64,000 nucleotides of DNA, taken from assembly GCF_030272615.1 (NCBI RefSeq), contig NC_081413.1, positions 329,618,802 through 329,682,801 of the forward strand. The letters are read 5' to 3'. Under the pieces are notes generated by a model, which worked only from the letters and a program-made list of their open reading frames with translations, was not told the DNA's origin and made no database searches. Each line of letters begins with the position of its first letter. The stretch's first letter is position 1. This stretch comes from Cryptomeria japonica. Taxonomy: Eukaryota > Streptophyta > Pinopsida > Cupressales > Cupressaceae. Shown here one piece after another: positions 35,541 through 48,492 of this stretch. Position numbers and translations under genes: made by a program.

Positions 35541-38500
35541 GTAGTAGCTTGTGATTAATGTGTTGTTAATGTGCTCCTACTAGTCTCTGGTTTTCTACGC
35601 CCTCTGGGTAGTTGTATGTTTGGGACAACACCCATGCTTTGCTACTTTAAATATAAAAAACACTCACACCCAATCTTCTCATTGACCATTCTTCATGTAT
35701 TTAGTTCACTAAATCAATCAATTAGTTAGCTCCTATTTTTAGCCTTTAATCCCTCTCATCAATTCTAGAGCATTGATCAAATGATCTATCTTAGTTGATC
35801 TCAATTGTTGTTCAGTATTAGAATACCTCAATCCATCATCATTCTTTAACCACAATATTTGAGCTTTCATGTGATCATATTGCTACTTTTTCTTGTGCAA
35901 AAATCTAAGCGTAACAATACTATCATTATTCAAAGAGAGCTTGAAGAAGTAATGGAGACAAGCAAAGTGTTTGTGTGATGTATGATTCATTGTAAAATCA
36001 TTGTTCATGATTTCACTTTACATGCTTCATTAATAAATTAGAATTGTTTGTAAATTTGAGGGTTTTGTGGTTAAATCCTTTGATAATTCACATTGATTTT
36101 TATTTCTAATCCATAGCTACAATAAAAACACACTAGAATAAAATCTAAAACCTCTGTTTTTCTTTGAAAAACAAATTAAAAAATATTATAAAGTTTCTTC
36201 CCAAGCTTTCTTTCCAAAATTTTCTAATCCTTACAAATATATATTTTTTAAGATTGAATATTGCTCATTTTGAAAAATCATACCAATTGTTGCATTTTTG
36301 GAAAAATAAAAAATAGCACACTCTTGGAAATCTTCCAATTTCATCTAATTTCTAAATTTGAAACTTGTCATCTTTTATTTTTCTTTTATTAACAATTTTA
36401 AAATTCACAATAAAAATGTGTACGAGTAACACAACCTTTGAAATCCATACACTTTGATACGATTCCCTAATTGACCTCCCATTCTTTAAAACTGAAGATT
36501 TTTTATAGTTCCATGCTCTTGAAAATAGCTAATTTCAACAATTTTCATGGCCAAATTCTTTAATGTAATATCTCACTATCTAAAAATTGTCTTTGGCTGA
36601 TTTTTCACCATAGGATGACTTTGCAACTCCAAATCCCTAGGTAAATTTTTAGGTCCATATGTGCTCACCCAAAAACAAAGTTTGACTTTACTAAATTGTT
36701 TTAAATGGCCATTTATGTAAACATGACACTTTACAAGCTCAAGCATATTGATATTAGCCAATTCGGACACACATTTTTTTCTATTGACTTGGTTTAGGAA
36801 AGTTATGACACCAAAGGAAATACATTTTGGGATGACACTTTCATAGATTGGATCAAAGCTTTGACCATATGCATAAAATAAGAAATTGTATGTAGGCTCC
36901 AATAGGAACAGTAAGGATTTATATGTGATTTTCTTTTTGTGTTTTGAAATTTTTTATTTTTTATTTTTTTAAATAATAAATTTTAACAATAGAAGAAGGC
37001 AAATTAAACATAATTTTTTTTAAATGAATTATCCTCACATTCGATCATAATGCCCTTTTTCTAGCATAATTTTTATAAATGTGGCATTTCATACACCAAC
37101 TTTCTCACAAGTCATAAAGCATTGCATGTTGGAACAACAAAGATTCTTCTCCTAAACTAAAATTCCCTTTGTGATTGAAACTTATCATTCCCTAAACTAA
37201 AATTCTTCTACTAAACTAAGATTCTTCTACCTTTTGTGATTGAAACTTATCATTCCCTAAGCATTCAAGTAAAAGAGTAAAATTAGGAAGTGAAAGTGTT
37301 AATGAGAAAATTAAAATAAATCCAAAATTTTGTTTGATCCTCCTACACATCATCTTGCTATTGGACAAATTCAACTCAAAATAAATCTTTGTCGAACCCA
37401 TTACTTGCAATTCAAATGTGGCATGGTGCAATCTACAAAAGACTGATAAAGCGCATAGTTAATACTTGATTTATGCTCACATGAATATGTTCATGTGACT
37501 ACACAAAATACCTCACTATTAACAAACCACTAACTGTTTAAACATGCATGTGCTAAATCTATCAAACATTTAGTGAATTAAACGCATAGGAATGTCGAAG
37601 AAGAATAAATTCAGATTAAAAAATATTAAAACATGAAAACCCAAAAGAATGAGCAAAAAATGGTATATTCCAACTCATCACAATGATTTTCACAATAGAA
37701 TATAAAAACATACTTAGACATGGAAAACCAACAATGATTTTCTTCCAAAAGTCACAAAAGATAGAATACATTAAAATGTGAAGATTCGCTTTGCCTGTCC
37801 CTTACATTCTATCTCTTTATTGGGTTGTAATCAATATTTGACTTATAGGTGCACATCACAAAGCTAGTGCACATTCCCCAAGTGCCCTACACTCTTTGGA
37901 GATAATCTTGTATTAAATTACCACCTTGCTCACAACCATCATTTTTACTAATCAATATTTTACATACTATACTCAATAACAACAATGCATTAAATTAATT
38001 TAAATAAAATCATCAACTAATTAAACCAAAAACATTAATAAATCGAAATCAATTTTAATTATATATTCGACATGTATTTACAAGATAAAATATTAATTTA
38101 ATATTTTTAAGTCCTTGTAAAATCACTTACACAAATTTTGATGCTAAATTGAGCTAAATTTCTAACTTGCATGAGGACAAATGATCAAAACGAATATTTT
38201 ATTAGTTTAGTGCAAATTGAAGTTTGGGTTTGATTTGCATGTTGTAAACTAGGGTTCATGGTTAGTGTGCATTTTTTAGTTTCCCTACAAACTATAAACA
38301 TCATTGGAAATGAAAAGTGTGGTTGGGTTCAAGAAAACTAGGATATGGGGTTTTGAGTCATGGATGCTCTAAATGAGAAAAACCAAGCTATGATATAAAA
38401 AAATTGAATACAAAACCAAGATGCAAGAAAGGATTTCACAAGTCTAGAATAATATTCTAATAGTTGTAAATGAAACCAAGATGAACACAATGTTTTGAAT

Positions 38501-39759
38501 TGGAAACTCTTAGAACCCAAAGGGAAATAAATAAAACCTAGTAAAAAGCAACAAATTAGTCTTAAACAACTCAAGAAGTTGCAAATTCTAGAATGCTAGA
38601 GATTGTAGGGGAAGCTAAATCATCAAAATACAAAGGAAAGTTGAATAATGTTCATCAACTAGGCACTTTGGGGTTTCAAGAGAAACATGCACAAAGAAAT
38701 GTTTTAGACTCCAAGGTTTCAAATCAATTTTGCATTATAATGGGTTTAGCTTTGAAGTTCATTAGCAACTTGCATATTACTATTAAAAAACCAACTTTAT
38801 AGCCTTTGAAGAATAAAATATGTCTTCTACTTTATTTATTTATTTATTTATTTATAATTGATGAGATAAAACAAAAGACACACTATAGACCATTTTAGCA
38901 AGAAAATCATACAATCATAATAAAGGTCCCCAGATTTTAAAAAATAGGGGCTTATTATGGAGGTCACAACACTTTAGCCTAAGCCTTGGAAGGCATCACT
39001 CTAAACAAGACTTGGAGTGGTCACAAATCTTTAATTTAAATATACTTTGGATCTCAAACCCAGACCCACAAACCTTCCACAAAATGTAAGGCTATGGAAT
39101 TTCAAATTAAACCTTCCATATTTGTGAGTTATCTTTATAGAGACAAAGTTTATTGACTTCTATAACTTGATATTTTAATGTGAAATTTTCATGAAGTTTC
39201 AAGTTTAAGAAAATTCCTTCCCCTACTATTTATATTTCTTATTCAACCTCCAAATGAGGCTATCTTCCTAACAATGATTCTAATTTTAGGATATAGGAAA
39301 TCCATCTTCGCTCTCACCCTCTAGTATTGACTCTCCAACACAAAGGCATTCCCCTACTATAGCTACAATTCCACTTTGAACTTGTCAATACATTAGTTGG
39401 GGACCCATAAGATACTAGGACAAGGTTATAATTTTAGGATGTCTCATGCATGCACAACCCAAGCTTCGAATCCATAATCATTTGAGAAAGCAACAAGTAT
39501 TGTTGAATGGGATTCAACAATAACAGAAGAATATTCTTCCATGATCAAGATTAATACTTGTGATTTATTCCCACTTCATAATGGAAGAAAAATGGTTCAA
39601 GCACATGGATCTTTTAAACCAAGTATGTAGTATATGGAATAGTTGACAAATACAAAGCATAGCTTATCACCAAAATAAATTTCATCCATCTCACTCTAGC
39701 CATTGTCATAGTTTATGACTAGCCCATATATTAGATGGACTTGAACACTATCTTTCATC
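35541..39759. other. Long AT-rich non-coding region
   Basis: No gene is supported over about 4.2 kb. The part at about 35,990-36,120 ('gggttttgtggttaaatcc...tttttatttctaatcc') weakly resembles the downstream third of the Tat LTR and could be a diverged LTR fragment. Local features are a duplicated 'cctaaactaaaattc...tgattgaaacttatcattcc' block at about 37,151-37,260 and a (TTTA)n microsatellite at 38,831-38,856. Confidence 0.45.
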
Positions 39760-41080
39760 ATGGTAATCTATAGGAGGAGATATAGGTGGCATAACCACAA
39801 GGATTCATTTATGATTCTCCCTTGGAATGCAAGCTTAGGAAGTCTCTTTATAGCCTCAAACAAGTTCCTTAGGCTTAGTATGCCAACATGGATCCTTCCT
39901 TATTTCTCTTGGCTGCAAGTAATGTCACTTCAACTCTACAATTTACATTTTAAGATAAGATGGTGAGATTTTCCTCTAATTGTTGTATGTGGATGACCAA
40001 ATCATCATTAGGAGTTATTTATCCCTCATTATCTCCACACAACCTACTCTACATGATATATTCTCTATGAATAACTTGAGATTGTTGCATAGCCATTTAA
40101 AAAAAAAAAAAATTGATCGGTAATGGGAACTTTTTAAGGTGTCGAACACTATTGTTGTTCAAATCCGCGAGCACACCAGCCTAGCGAAAATACCAAGCTT
40201 GTGAGCCAAGCGACCCAACATGGATTTGAACCTTGGTGGTGGTTTCACCAAGCAAGTGTTTTAACCATTGTACTACATGGGTCACCCCAAATTGTTGCAT
40301 ACCTATTAGAATTGAGGCTATGCATATTAATTTTGGGACAAGTATTGCTAAATTCAAGTATGTTCTAGATCATCTCTCATAGTTTCAAAGGCATTTTATA
40401 ATTCCACCTTAACTCCTTTTCTCAAGAGTCAAGTTGGAGGCACATTGTTTTACTCCTCTTGTTGATGCTACCTTGTCTTGACAACATTTGGGGAGTCTCA
40501 TATACCTCATACATACTCATCCAAATATTTCCTTTGTTGTTGACATGATTTCTCTATTCATACAAGAACCTCGTGAGTTTCACTAGAAATGTGCTAAGCA
40601 ATATTACACTATGTATATTAGGACACATATATATGAGAATCACTTTGCAATAGGTAATAGGCATAGATCTAATAGGATATTGAGATTCTAAGGATCAAAA
40701 GTCTGCATGAAGCTATAACTTTCACCTCAGATCTCATTTTATTTGTTGGTTCAGAAAAACAACAACACATTATTGCTCTTTCATTTATAAAGATAGAGTA
40801 TGAGGAGCTAAAAATGTTATTACATAGACAATTTTGCAACACATCCTACCTAAGTTTAAAAGTGCAATTGTGATCTTTGACAATCTTGTTCATCATCAAT
40901 TAACTAAACATGTTGAGATCCACATACACTACAATATAGATCATATAGAGGAGTAGATTATCAACCTTTAGTATTATCCTATATTGAAGTAGATTGTAGA
41001 CATTTTCACCAAACTCTTTATATAGAGTACATATGTTCATCTTCGAGCTCTTCTAGGGGTGTGAATCATTATCACTTTGG
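39760..41080 (+). pseudogene. Ty1/copia pol remnant (RT and RNase H end)
   Basis: Fragments in copia order: a block readable as CKLRKSLYSLKQ (about 39,830-39,866), LLYVDDQIIIRS (about 39,980-40,016) with the YVDD active site, and SMNNLRLLH (about 40,060-40,090). After a SINE insertion come FLKSQVGGTLFYSS (about 40,420-40,460), IKIEYEELKM (the EAEY region, about 40,785), KHVEIHIHYNIDHIEE and VDIFTKLFI (about 41,000), and a final LRALLGV. These are the RT thumb, RNase H and C-terminal blocks of a copia polyprotein. The frame is broken throughout and no integrase was found upstream. The purine tract and LTR at 41,258-41,660 close the element. Confidence 0.75.
40097..40288 (-). mobile_element. 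tRNA-derived SINE inserted in the copia remnant
   Basis: On the minus strand the 5' end reads GACCCATGTAGTACAATGG (A-box-like TAGTACAATGG), and GGTTCAAATCC follows at about 40,220-40,230: a B box of the RNA polymerase III type at the right distance. The 3' end is a run of T (A run on the plus strand, about 40,099-40,112), as in Au-like plant SINEs. The element is flanked by 'attgttgcata' at 40,081-40,091 and 40,291-40,301, a target duplication. The insertion interrupts the RT-RNase H reading frame of the copia relic. Confidence 0.8.
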
Positions 41081-41256
41081 GGGTCTATCTACTCCATCTT
41101 GCTTTCCTTGGGATGGAATTTTCCTATGAGTTTTCTCCTCTTCTTTTTTGGGAGATGCACCCTCTCTTTGTACCTTGGGGTTCTATCTATTTGCACATGG
41201 GCACATTATATGGAGCTTATTTAGTAGGGACTCAATTTATTTTTCCATAGTTACAC

Positions 41257-41660
41257 TTAAGGGGGGGTGTTGGTGTAATTAATGATTATTGCACCTCATA
41301 TTAAGTTTACTTAAGTAATTTCTATCTAGTTCTTAAGAGAATTAGGAAATAAGATTACATGTCATCTCCTTTATTGATGGGAAGAGCACATGTGATCTCT
41401 ACCTCACTCCTTAACTGCCAATAGTTACGTGACACATTTTCATCATTAAGATGGGTTATCTTAACACCAATACTCTGACATGTTGAGTCGGTCTTGTAAT
41501 TCACTAAGGTTCACTCAACCTCTCTAGGACACTTGTCATCTTGGCTCATACATCCCATAGCCTATATATGTAGTCATTTTATCATTTCAACATCTATACT
41601 ATAGATATCATAACTCTATCAAATTCTTGCCTTTTGTTTGCTTTTGAACTTATATCATAC
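41257..41660 (+). repeat. Copia polypurine tract and 3' LTR (3' border approximate)
   Basis: CTTAAGGGGGGG is followed at 41,268 by TGTTGGTGTAATTAATG, a typical copia LTR start after the tract. 'cctatatatgtag' at about 41,562-41,574 is a possible TATA box. No second copy of this LTR is in the window, so the end near 41,660 is a guess. Confidence 0.6.
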
Positions 41661-43709
41661 CAGAATATCATTTTTTCAAAGAAGATTTAATATTGTTATT
41701 TCATTATTCGTTATTAAATCTAATAAGATGTTTGTCATTTTGTTTCTCTTGTATTCTTATAGCCTCGCTCCTTTTGAGTTCCGCTTGTTTCAAACCTATT
41801 ATCACTCCATGTACTTATGTAATGCCCTATCTAGCTCTTTCCCAAACACCTTCAAACCTTCATCTCAATAGTATAATATATAAATCACATCATGCACAAT
41901 TTTGTAATATCATTAGTAATTGTACAATACAATTAAACTAATGCTTTTAATTTTACATATACAAATCTTATTCCTTCTCTCAAAAAATAAAATACAAACC
42001 TAATTATGTGATGCCTATCTATTTTTTTTCCTTTGCAAGAGGTAAAAGGGAGCTTTACAAGAAGAAATAAAGACAGTTACATTGAACCAACCTAACTACA
42101 ACCGAACGATAGCAACGATATAGCAACAATGTCCCAAAGACCAACAAGAAACATAGAAAGAATCAATACAAGAACATGCAACACAATTCCCCCAACCGAT
42201 TAGAGACATTTAAGAGGAACGGTAGAATCCTACTCCTCATGCAACAACTTAAGTTTCCCATCCATTACAATAATATTAACTTTTTTGTCTTTATGCATCA
42301 CCTTGCATTGCTCACCCTAATTCTCATGTTGGGTCAAGCATGATCCTACGTGGAGTGGAGTTTCAACTTTTCTTGCAACACTTGAATACTTTTGACAGTT
42401 TTTAGTGGTGACTTTGTTGAAATCCACCACCATCCTCATGTTGGTTTTGATTTCCCCATGGTCCTCCTTAAGCTTTTTTATTCTTTTATCCCATTTAAAT
42501 AGGTTTTCTCTTTTAATATTCCAACCTCCTCCACAACATCCCATTTAGCCATTAACAATGTCTTCACCTTCATTTTATTGAGTTCAATAAAGAACCATTT
42601 TAGAATCTTGTGGTGTATGTTGACCTCTTTACCTAGTTAATTAGATTTGTTAGTTAGCAATGTAAACATAAAGGCCATAGCTTCAAGGGAGGAAGAAGGG
42701 AAAGAAACATCATTTAACAAACCAAAAGGACTTAGGTAAAAGACCTTCAACATTTGGAATATCAGTTTTCACATCCAAATTTTCCATCTCACCCACTTTC
42801 TCCTTACCTTCTATATCTTTTTTGTTGCAATCTGCTCTTTGTGATTGACTATGCACCACTCGATCTCTTCCCATCTCCTTTCTACCTTTCATCATGGAAG
42901 GGGTTTTGGTTCTTCTAGTACTAGCTCCAACACCAATAAACCATTTCCCATGGACCTTAAGGGTAGAGGGCAATAAGACAAGTCAAACAAGGCTATCTTG
43001 AGAAGCATGGTCAAGGTCAAGAGAAGAGGATAAGATCAATTTTGGAGATGGAGTTTGGGTGTATGACACTTTTTCTTATAGGAATGCAAGGATCTATATT
43101 TGTTATTTACAACATAAATATAATTGTAATTTTTTTTATCAAATTAAATTTAAATTTATTTGTGAATTCACAAATCATCAAAGAAAGGGATAAGAAAAAA
43201 CATTATAAATATATAACATTAAATAAGACAAATCTACATGCACTTATACAAATTCCATATCTAATTTGGAATGTATAATTTAATCTCAAATGATCAACCT
43301 AACAATAAATAAAAGATAATAAAATTAATCCAAACAAAAAAATCATATAAAAAGGTAAGAATTGATTGTGATCCCTTCTCTCCCATTTTGTGCTAGTCAA
43401 GCAAAACTTGAGGTGTTCCTTATCCTTGTTTTTCCCTCATTCTCCACCAGCTCCTCCAGGTTTTGTTATCACAGAAGAGGTCTTTTACATATACCCAACA
43501 ATCTGTATATGCCATTATCTGCATTGTGCCCTATCCAACAGCATAATTAAGATTGCCAAATAATCAAACATATAGATAAAAATTCTAGAAACTGAAAATA
43601 TTACCTTTGTCCCTTACGTTATTACTGCAGGTTTGACATGGTGCATTTTTATTACAGATTAAGATTGTTTAATTAAGCATCACCAACAATCTTCGCAAGA
43701 ACATGATCC
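41661..43709. other. Non-coding region, one unassigned minus-strand frame pair
   Basis: Minus-strand frames at 42,317-42,544 and 42,710-42,973 (75 and 87 codons) are basic and lie in the same region (42.3-43.0 kb), with KRENLFKWDKRIKKLKED in one and KVHGKWFIGVGAS in the other. They might be remains of a gag-like or host protein, but I recognise no family. The rest is AT-rich and empty. Confidence 0.35.
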
Positions 43710-45801
43710 TTATTTAAAGTGATGGAAACAGTTTGCATCTCTCACAAGAATTTCTTCCAACAATCTTGGAGATAGCACATACTCGAAGGATCTTAACATT
43801 TCTAATAGTTGTTTTAGGGGTATGTTTAATAAACGAAATGCAATTGCAACCTTTTCAGTATTGTTGCAAAGAAATAAGTATTTGTCCTCCACATCATAAA
43901 GTGACTGCCTCGAATCAGGAAAATACCCCATTGTCTTCATCTCCCAAGCCATTTTTCCAACTTTGCATGGATTTCCTATGTCTGTGGGTGTGATCTGTCT
44001 CCTACACCAAAACTATGTACCATTTTATGGCCTTCAATCCAACTGCATCCAGGAATCTTTTTAATTCCTCTATCTTTCATCAATTTCCTTACCATTTGAG
44101 CCTCACCCCACCTGCCCACTTCTGCATAGATGTTTGAGAGAAGAACATAAGTCGCAGCATTTTTAAGATCCAAATCAAAAAGAAGTGTCGCTGTAAATAC
44201 TCCTAAGCACATATTCGTATGTGTTCTACAGGCGCCAAGAAAAGACATAGGAAATCAAAAAGTAGAGACGCTGTAAATTCTCCTAAGCCTATATTCAAAT
44301 GTGATCTACAGGCACCAAGAAAAGACATCCACACAACCACCAAAGGTTTAACTGGCATCTTAATAATAAAGTTTAGGGTGTCTTCAAGATAGCCAGCACG
44401 GGCAAGAAGGTCAACCATGCATACATAATGGTCAACTGTAGGTGTAATGCAATAAGAGTTACTCATGTGATTGAAATATGTACAGGCCTGATCTACTAAA
44501 CCTGCATAGCTGCATGCAAATAGAACACAATTAAAGCTTACAATGTCAGGATATGTTCCGTAGTTCTTCATTAATTCAAAAATTTTGAGAGCATCCTCGC
44601 AAAATCCATTTTGTGCATATCCTGCAATCATGGCATTCCATGAGATTACATTTTTTTGAGGCATTTTGTCAAACAATTGACATGCCTTGTGTATGCTTCC
44701 ACATTTTGCATACATGTCTACCAGGGCACTTGCGACTACAACATCTGACAGAAATCCCCCTTCCGTTATGCTCCGATGGATGTCCATACCATGTTCCAAA
44801 GCTCCCTTTTGAGCACAGGCAGGGAGGATGCTGGCAAAGGTTGCGTAATTTCGCTTTACACCTGCCAATTGCATTTGCTTGAAAGTTTCTAAAGCCTTTT
44901 CAACAAATCCATTTTGAACATATCCTGCAATCATCGCATTCCATGAGATGACATCTCTTTGAGACATTCTGTCAAACAATTCACGTGCTTTTTCTATGCT
45001 TCCACATTTGGCATACATGTCTACCAGTGCACTTGCAACTACAACACCTGACAGAAAACCCCCTTCCGTTATGCTTTGATGATGTCAATACCCGGTTCCA
45101 AAGCTCCCATTTTTGCACATGCTGGAAGGATGCTGGCAAAGGTTGTGGAATTCGGTTTTACACCTGCCGATTTCATTTGCTTGAAAGTTTCTAAAGCCCT
45201 TTCCACAAATCCGTTTTGTGCATATCCTGTAATCATTGCAGTCCATGAGATGACATCTCTTTGAGGCATTCTGTCAAACAATTCACGTGCCTTGTCTATG
45301 CTTCCACATTTTGCATACGTCTACCAGGGCAGTTGCAACTACAACATCTGACAAAATTCCTCTTTCCTTAATGCTTTGATGGATGTCCATACCCTGTTCC
45401 AAAGCTCCCATTTTGGCACAGGCTGGGAGTACGCTGGCAAATGTGAACTGATCGGGTTGAAAACATGTTCGTTGCATTTGGTGAAACAGTGCGATTGCCT
45501 CGTGAGGATACCCATGTCTTGGGTAGGTTGCAATAATCGTATTCCATGAGATGTTGTCCTGTTCTTTCATGTGGTCAAACACTTGACGAGCATCAACCAA
45601 ACTTCCGCACTTAACGTACATGTTAATAAGCTTATTCTGGAAAGTTGTTGCGTGTAGCAAATGCAAATCGGCTGTGAGCGATGAAAGGGTGGATTTTTTT
45701 CCCTTGTGAAACCGCATTCTTGAGAATGCAGGTCGGCAATAATTGAAGATATGCAGAGGAGTGTGTAGTAAGCTGAATGTGCAGCGTCTCCTTTAACATG
45801 T
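43710..45801 (-). pseudogene. PPR protein of the PLS/DYW class, decayed
   Basis: Read on the minus strand, from an ATG at 45,799 (upstream frame also open, start uncertain). The N-terminus has AYLQLLPTCI and SQGKKIHPFIAHS, then repeats: NKLINMYVKCGSLVDARQVF, ISWNTIIATYPRHGYPHEAI, FASVLPACAKMGALEQGMDI, MYAKCGSIEKARELFDRMSQ, VISWNAMIAGYVQNGFVEKA and so on, about five PLS triplets. E-type motifs follow (VDHYVCMVDLLARAGYLED and VLLSNIYAEVGRWGEA) and a DYW-like end (TEKVAIAF, then ILVRDANCFHHFK). DYW proteins bind organellar RNA and deaminate C to U. Here the HxE zinc/catalytic site is changed (NNTE), the CxxC region is lost, the end stops at FHHFK without DYW, and frameshifts occur at about 45,650, 45,305, 45,090, 44,250 and 43,950. 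It is a pseudogene of a gymnosperm-like PPR family. Confidence 0.9.
44171..44328 (-). repeat. 80 bp tandem duplication inside the PPR pseudogene
   Basis: The segments 44,171-44,248 and 44,251-44,328 both encode a version of SFLGACR(S/T)H...LLFD on the minus strand. The unit is 80 bp, not a multiple of three, so the duplication itself breaks the frame. The two copies have diverged at over ten positions. Confidence 0.85.
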
Positions 45802-46867
45802 TTCTGTAAGATTGAGATGAGTTGTGGATTTGACGATCGTAATTGAAGTGTGGAAAATGTGCGGTGTTATTCAGTCGATGTCCACCACAATGATGTCGCT
45901 TCTCAGATTTTACAGTAAACGAAGTACTTGGGAGGATAGGTGGAACGGAAGCAGCAGCGCTCTGAGGAATACCCTAGGGTTTCGACCATTGTTGGCCTCG
46001 GAGTGCTTAAACTGCTTCCAATGGATAAGCTTCGTTGGATGAATGAATTAATAACGTTCAGAAGACTAAACAATCTATGGGATTGATCATCTTCTTGTTG
46101 TATGGTTGGTATCATCTCTGGTTCTATTGCATACTACCCTGGTTGTGTGCCTACTTTTATTTTGATTTTGTCTTATTGTTTTTTTCCCACCCCATATTGT
46201 TTGAATTTAATTTATTTGCATGGGTTGAGAGCCGATGGTAGTGTTGGTTCCCAAAATTGGAGGTTTGCCAAATTCTAAGAGTATGCAAGTTCTATTTGTC
46301 AAGTTTGGCAATTGACATTGGCACGCGAACGAGATTAAACAGAATGGTTAAATTCCTCTACTCTTTAGGCTTTGCTTTGTCTAGGTGGGTATATCTTGAG
46401 AATAGTTTAATGTGATGTCCCTTTTTCAATGATGTGCTTTCAGTGGTCCATTGGCTATTCTGGAGACCTGTAGGCTATGTGGAAAGGAGAATTAGGGTTT
46501 CCAATTTTGGTGGAGTTCTCCATGAGCTTTATAGGGTTTATCAGGAGGGAATTCTTCAATTCTATCTATGGTTTCCTTCTGGGTTTTTATGAACTCCTGG
46601 GTGGCATAATATGCATTGGATTCTTTGGTGAAGTGAGAACTTACTATTTTGAGTAAGTTAGGGTTTGGCTGATTGGATGATGTTGTCTTACTGAGTTTTC
46701 CAAGCTCTTTCTCTAGGTGTGAAGATCATGCGTTTCGGAGGAGTATTTCATGACTTACTATTTTTAGTAAGTGGCAGTATGAAGCATTTCTATTTTTGAC
46801 AGTTTGGACAGGGTCCTGATCCTGCAACAATTTAGTGGTCTCCATTGCTCAGCTTCATCCTGGTTTT
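45802..46867. other. Upstream flank of the PPR relic, no gene seen
   Basis: Contains the possible presequence and promoter side of the PPR gene (to about 45,960), then non-coding DNA. 'gagaacttactattttgagt' (about 46,630) and 'catgacttactatttttag' (about 46,748) are weak direct repeats. Confidence 0.35.
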
Positions 46868-47960
46868 TGTTGATAATTAGTATTGGAGTCATAAGTGATT
46901 TAATTAAATATTATTTCCTTGTCCTAAGGTTTAATATTTAAATATTTGTATTTACTGATTAAGTGTATTGTGGGCGACTTAAGGAAAAATATTTATCTGA
47001 TATCAGTATTGTTATTTTCCTAAGTCAGTGGCATTAATAAGGTGGCGATTGGGGATGATAAAGCATCTCATGTTATATTAATTTTATGTTGCAAACTTGT
47101 CACCTAAGGTAAAGTTCGAACTTTGCCTAGGAAGAAGGGAAAGTGGGCGCCATGTCTAGGTGAGGACATGAAATGAAATGAAAGGAGTTTGAATTGAATT
47201 TGGGCGCCATTTGCATTTGAATTTGGTGGAGCATGAAGTTACAAATAAGAGCCTTGAGCTCTCATTTTGGATATCTTAAAAATTGCATCGTTATGCTGTC
47301 GGTTTAGCAATAGAAATCTGAGCTTCGAATTGAGTCTTCCTAGCTAAGTGCAGTTTCGTACTTGTAAGACAATACCTAGCCGTTTTCTGTGTTCTCTCAG
47401 TGTTCTTGGTGAGTTTGTTGAAGTGTGGGATTGTTGGTTTTGCTATGGTTCGAATTTCGGTGTGTTTCCAGGCTGCTGGGAAAGTCATGGCTGAAGCATA
47501 CTTTCAATCATAAGTCTTCGTGTGATCGCCTGCTGCTTCTGGGTATTGGCTCTTTGATTTTCTATGTCCTTGGCGAAGAAGTTTGTAAGTTTCCATCACT
47601 AATCTCTGAGTATTCATTTTAATTTGCAAATCAAAATTCCTAGCTATGGCGTTTTTCTTTGTATGGGCATTTGGAAGTAAGTCGAGTTAAGTGGGATGTT
47701 TGGTGGTCATTTTATTGGTTGTTCTTGGTTAGTAATGATATAATAGCAGTTTGGGTTTGGTTTGGAGTGATTTGGGCGAGTTGTAAGAGTGTTTTATGCA
47801 TTTTAGTGTGTCTTGGTGAGATTTCCAGAAGTTAGTGTTTGGGTGTGCATTTAGAAGTGTGAGTAGATTCGCTGATTGGGGAGTGATTTGGAGAGATTTG
47901 GGTGAGTTTGGGGAGAGATTTGAGTGTGTAATAGCTTCTTGAAGTTGTTGGTATGCGTGT
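46868..47960 (+). repeat. Left part of an older LTR-like sequence split by the copia element
   Basis: Possible start TGTTGATAATTAG at 46,868, followed by AT-rich U3-like DNA, 'gggcgcca' twice (about 47,145 and 47,200) and a TATA-like ACAAATAAGAG at about 47,241-47,251. The sequence resumes after the copia element at 55,443. The split is shown by the 5 bp duplication CGTGT at 47,956-47,960 and 55,443-55,447. Assignment as an LTR rests on layout only. Confidence 0.45.
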
Positions 47961-48480
47961 TGTTAGAATATTTAATCTTTACTTAGCTTAGGTTTATTTG
48001 TATTTAGTTTAGGATATTCCTTTGGAATTCCTACATGTAATTTGTCCTCTAGTACATGTGTGAGGACAAGTCATTTCTTTTATTTTCCTTTATTAAGGAA
48101 TATTAGATTTCCTCCATAAGAGGATGTGGACACATGGCACACACATTTTATGAATGGTGGCATTCATAGATTTGGGAGTTACTTTGTAACTCCTCTCCTC
48201 ATCTCTATTTAAGAGATGTCTCCTCTCTCATTTCTTCTTAATGACAATATTGTAAAGAGCTTCTTTCTCTCTCTCTCTCTCTCTCTCATTTTAGGCATTG
48301 CCTCATTCATAATATCACAAGGGGTTTTTCTTTGCTTTTTCCCTTTCAAAAGTTCTTGTGCCTCCTTCTTCACATTTGGGTGATGCTCCAAAGTTTTTTG
48401 CTTTTCTCTTGGTAACAATTACTTCATCATAAACTTTCTTGGATTTTATTTTCATTTCCTTGCTCTTGTATTTCCTTTCA
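47961..48480 (+). repeat. 5' LTR of the copia element
   Basis: Starts TGTTAGAATATTTAATC and ends ...TATTTCCTTTCA. A TATA-like CTATTTAAG is at about 48,205-48,213, so transcription likely starts some 30 bp further on. A (CT)n tract at about 48,264-48,287 lies in the presumed R/U5 part. Confidence 0.95.
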
Positions 48481-48492
48481 TGGTATCAGAGC
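48481..48492 (+). promoter_or_regulatory. Primer-binding site for initiator tRNA-Met
   Basis: TGGTATCAGAGC directly follows the 5' LTR, the standard plant copia primer site. Confidence 0.95.

Noticed and set aside
41638..41941. Two overlapping plus-strand ORFs of about 80 codons after the copia LTR
   Set aside because: Hydrophobic and Ser-rich from C/T-rich DNA; no conserved features and both frames are open.
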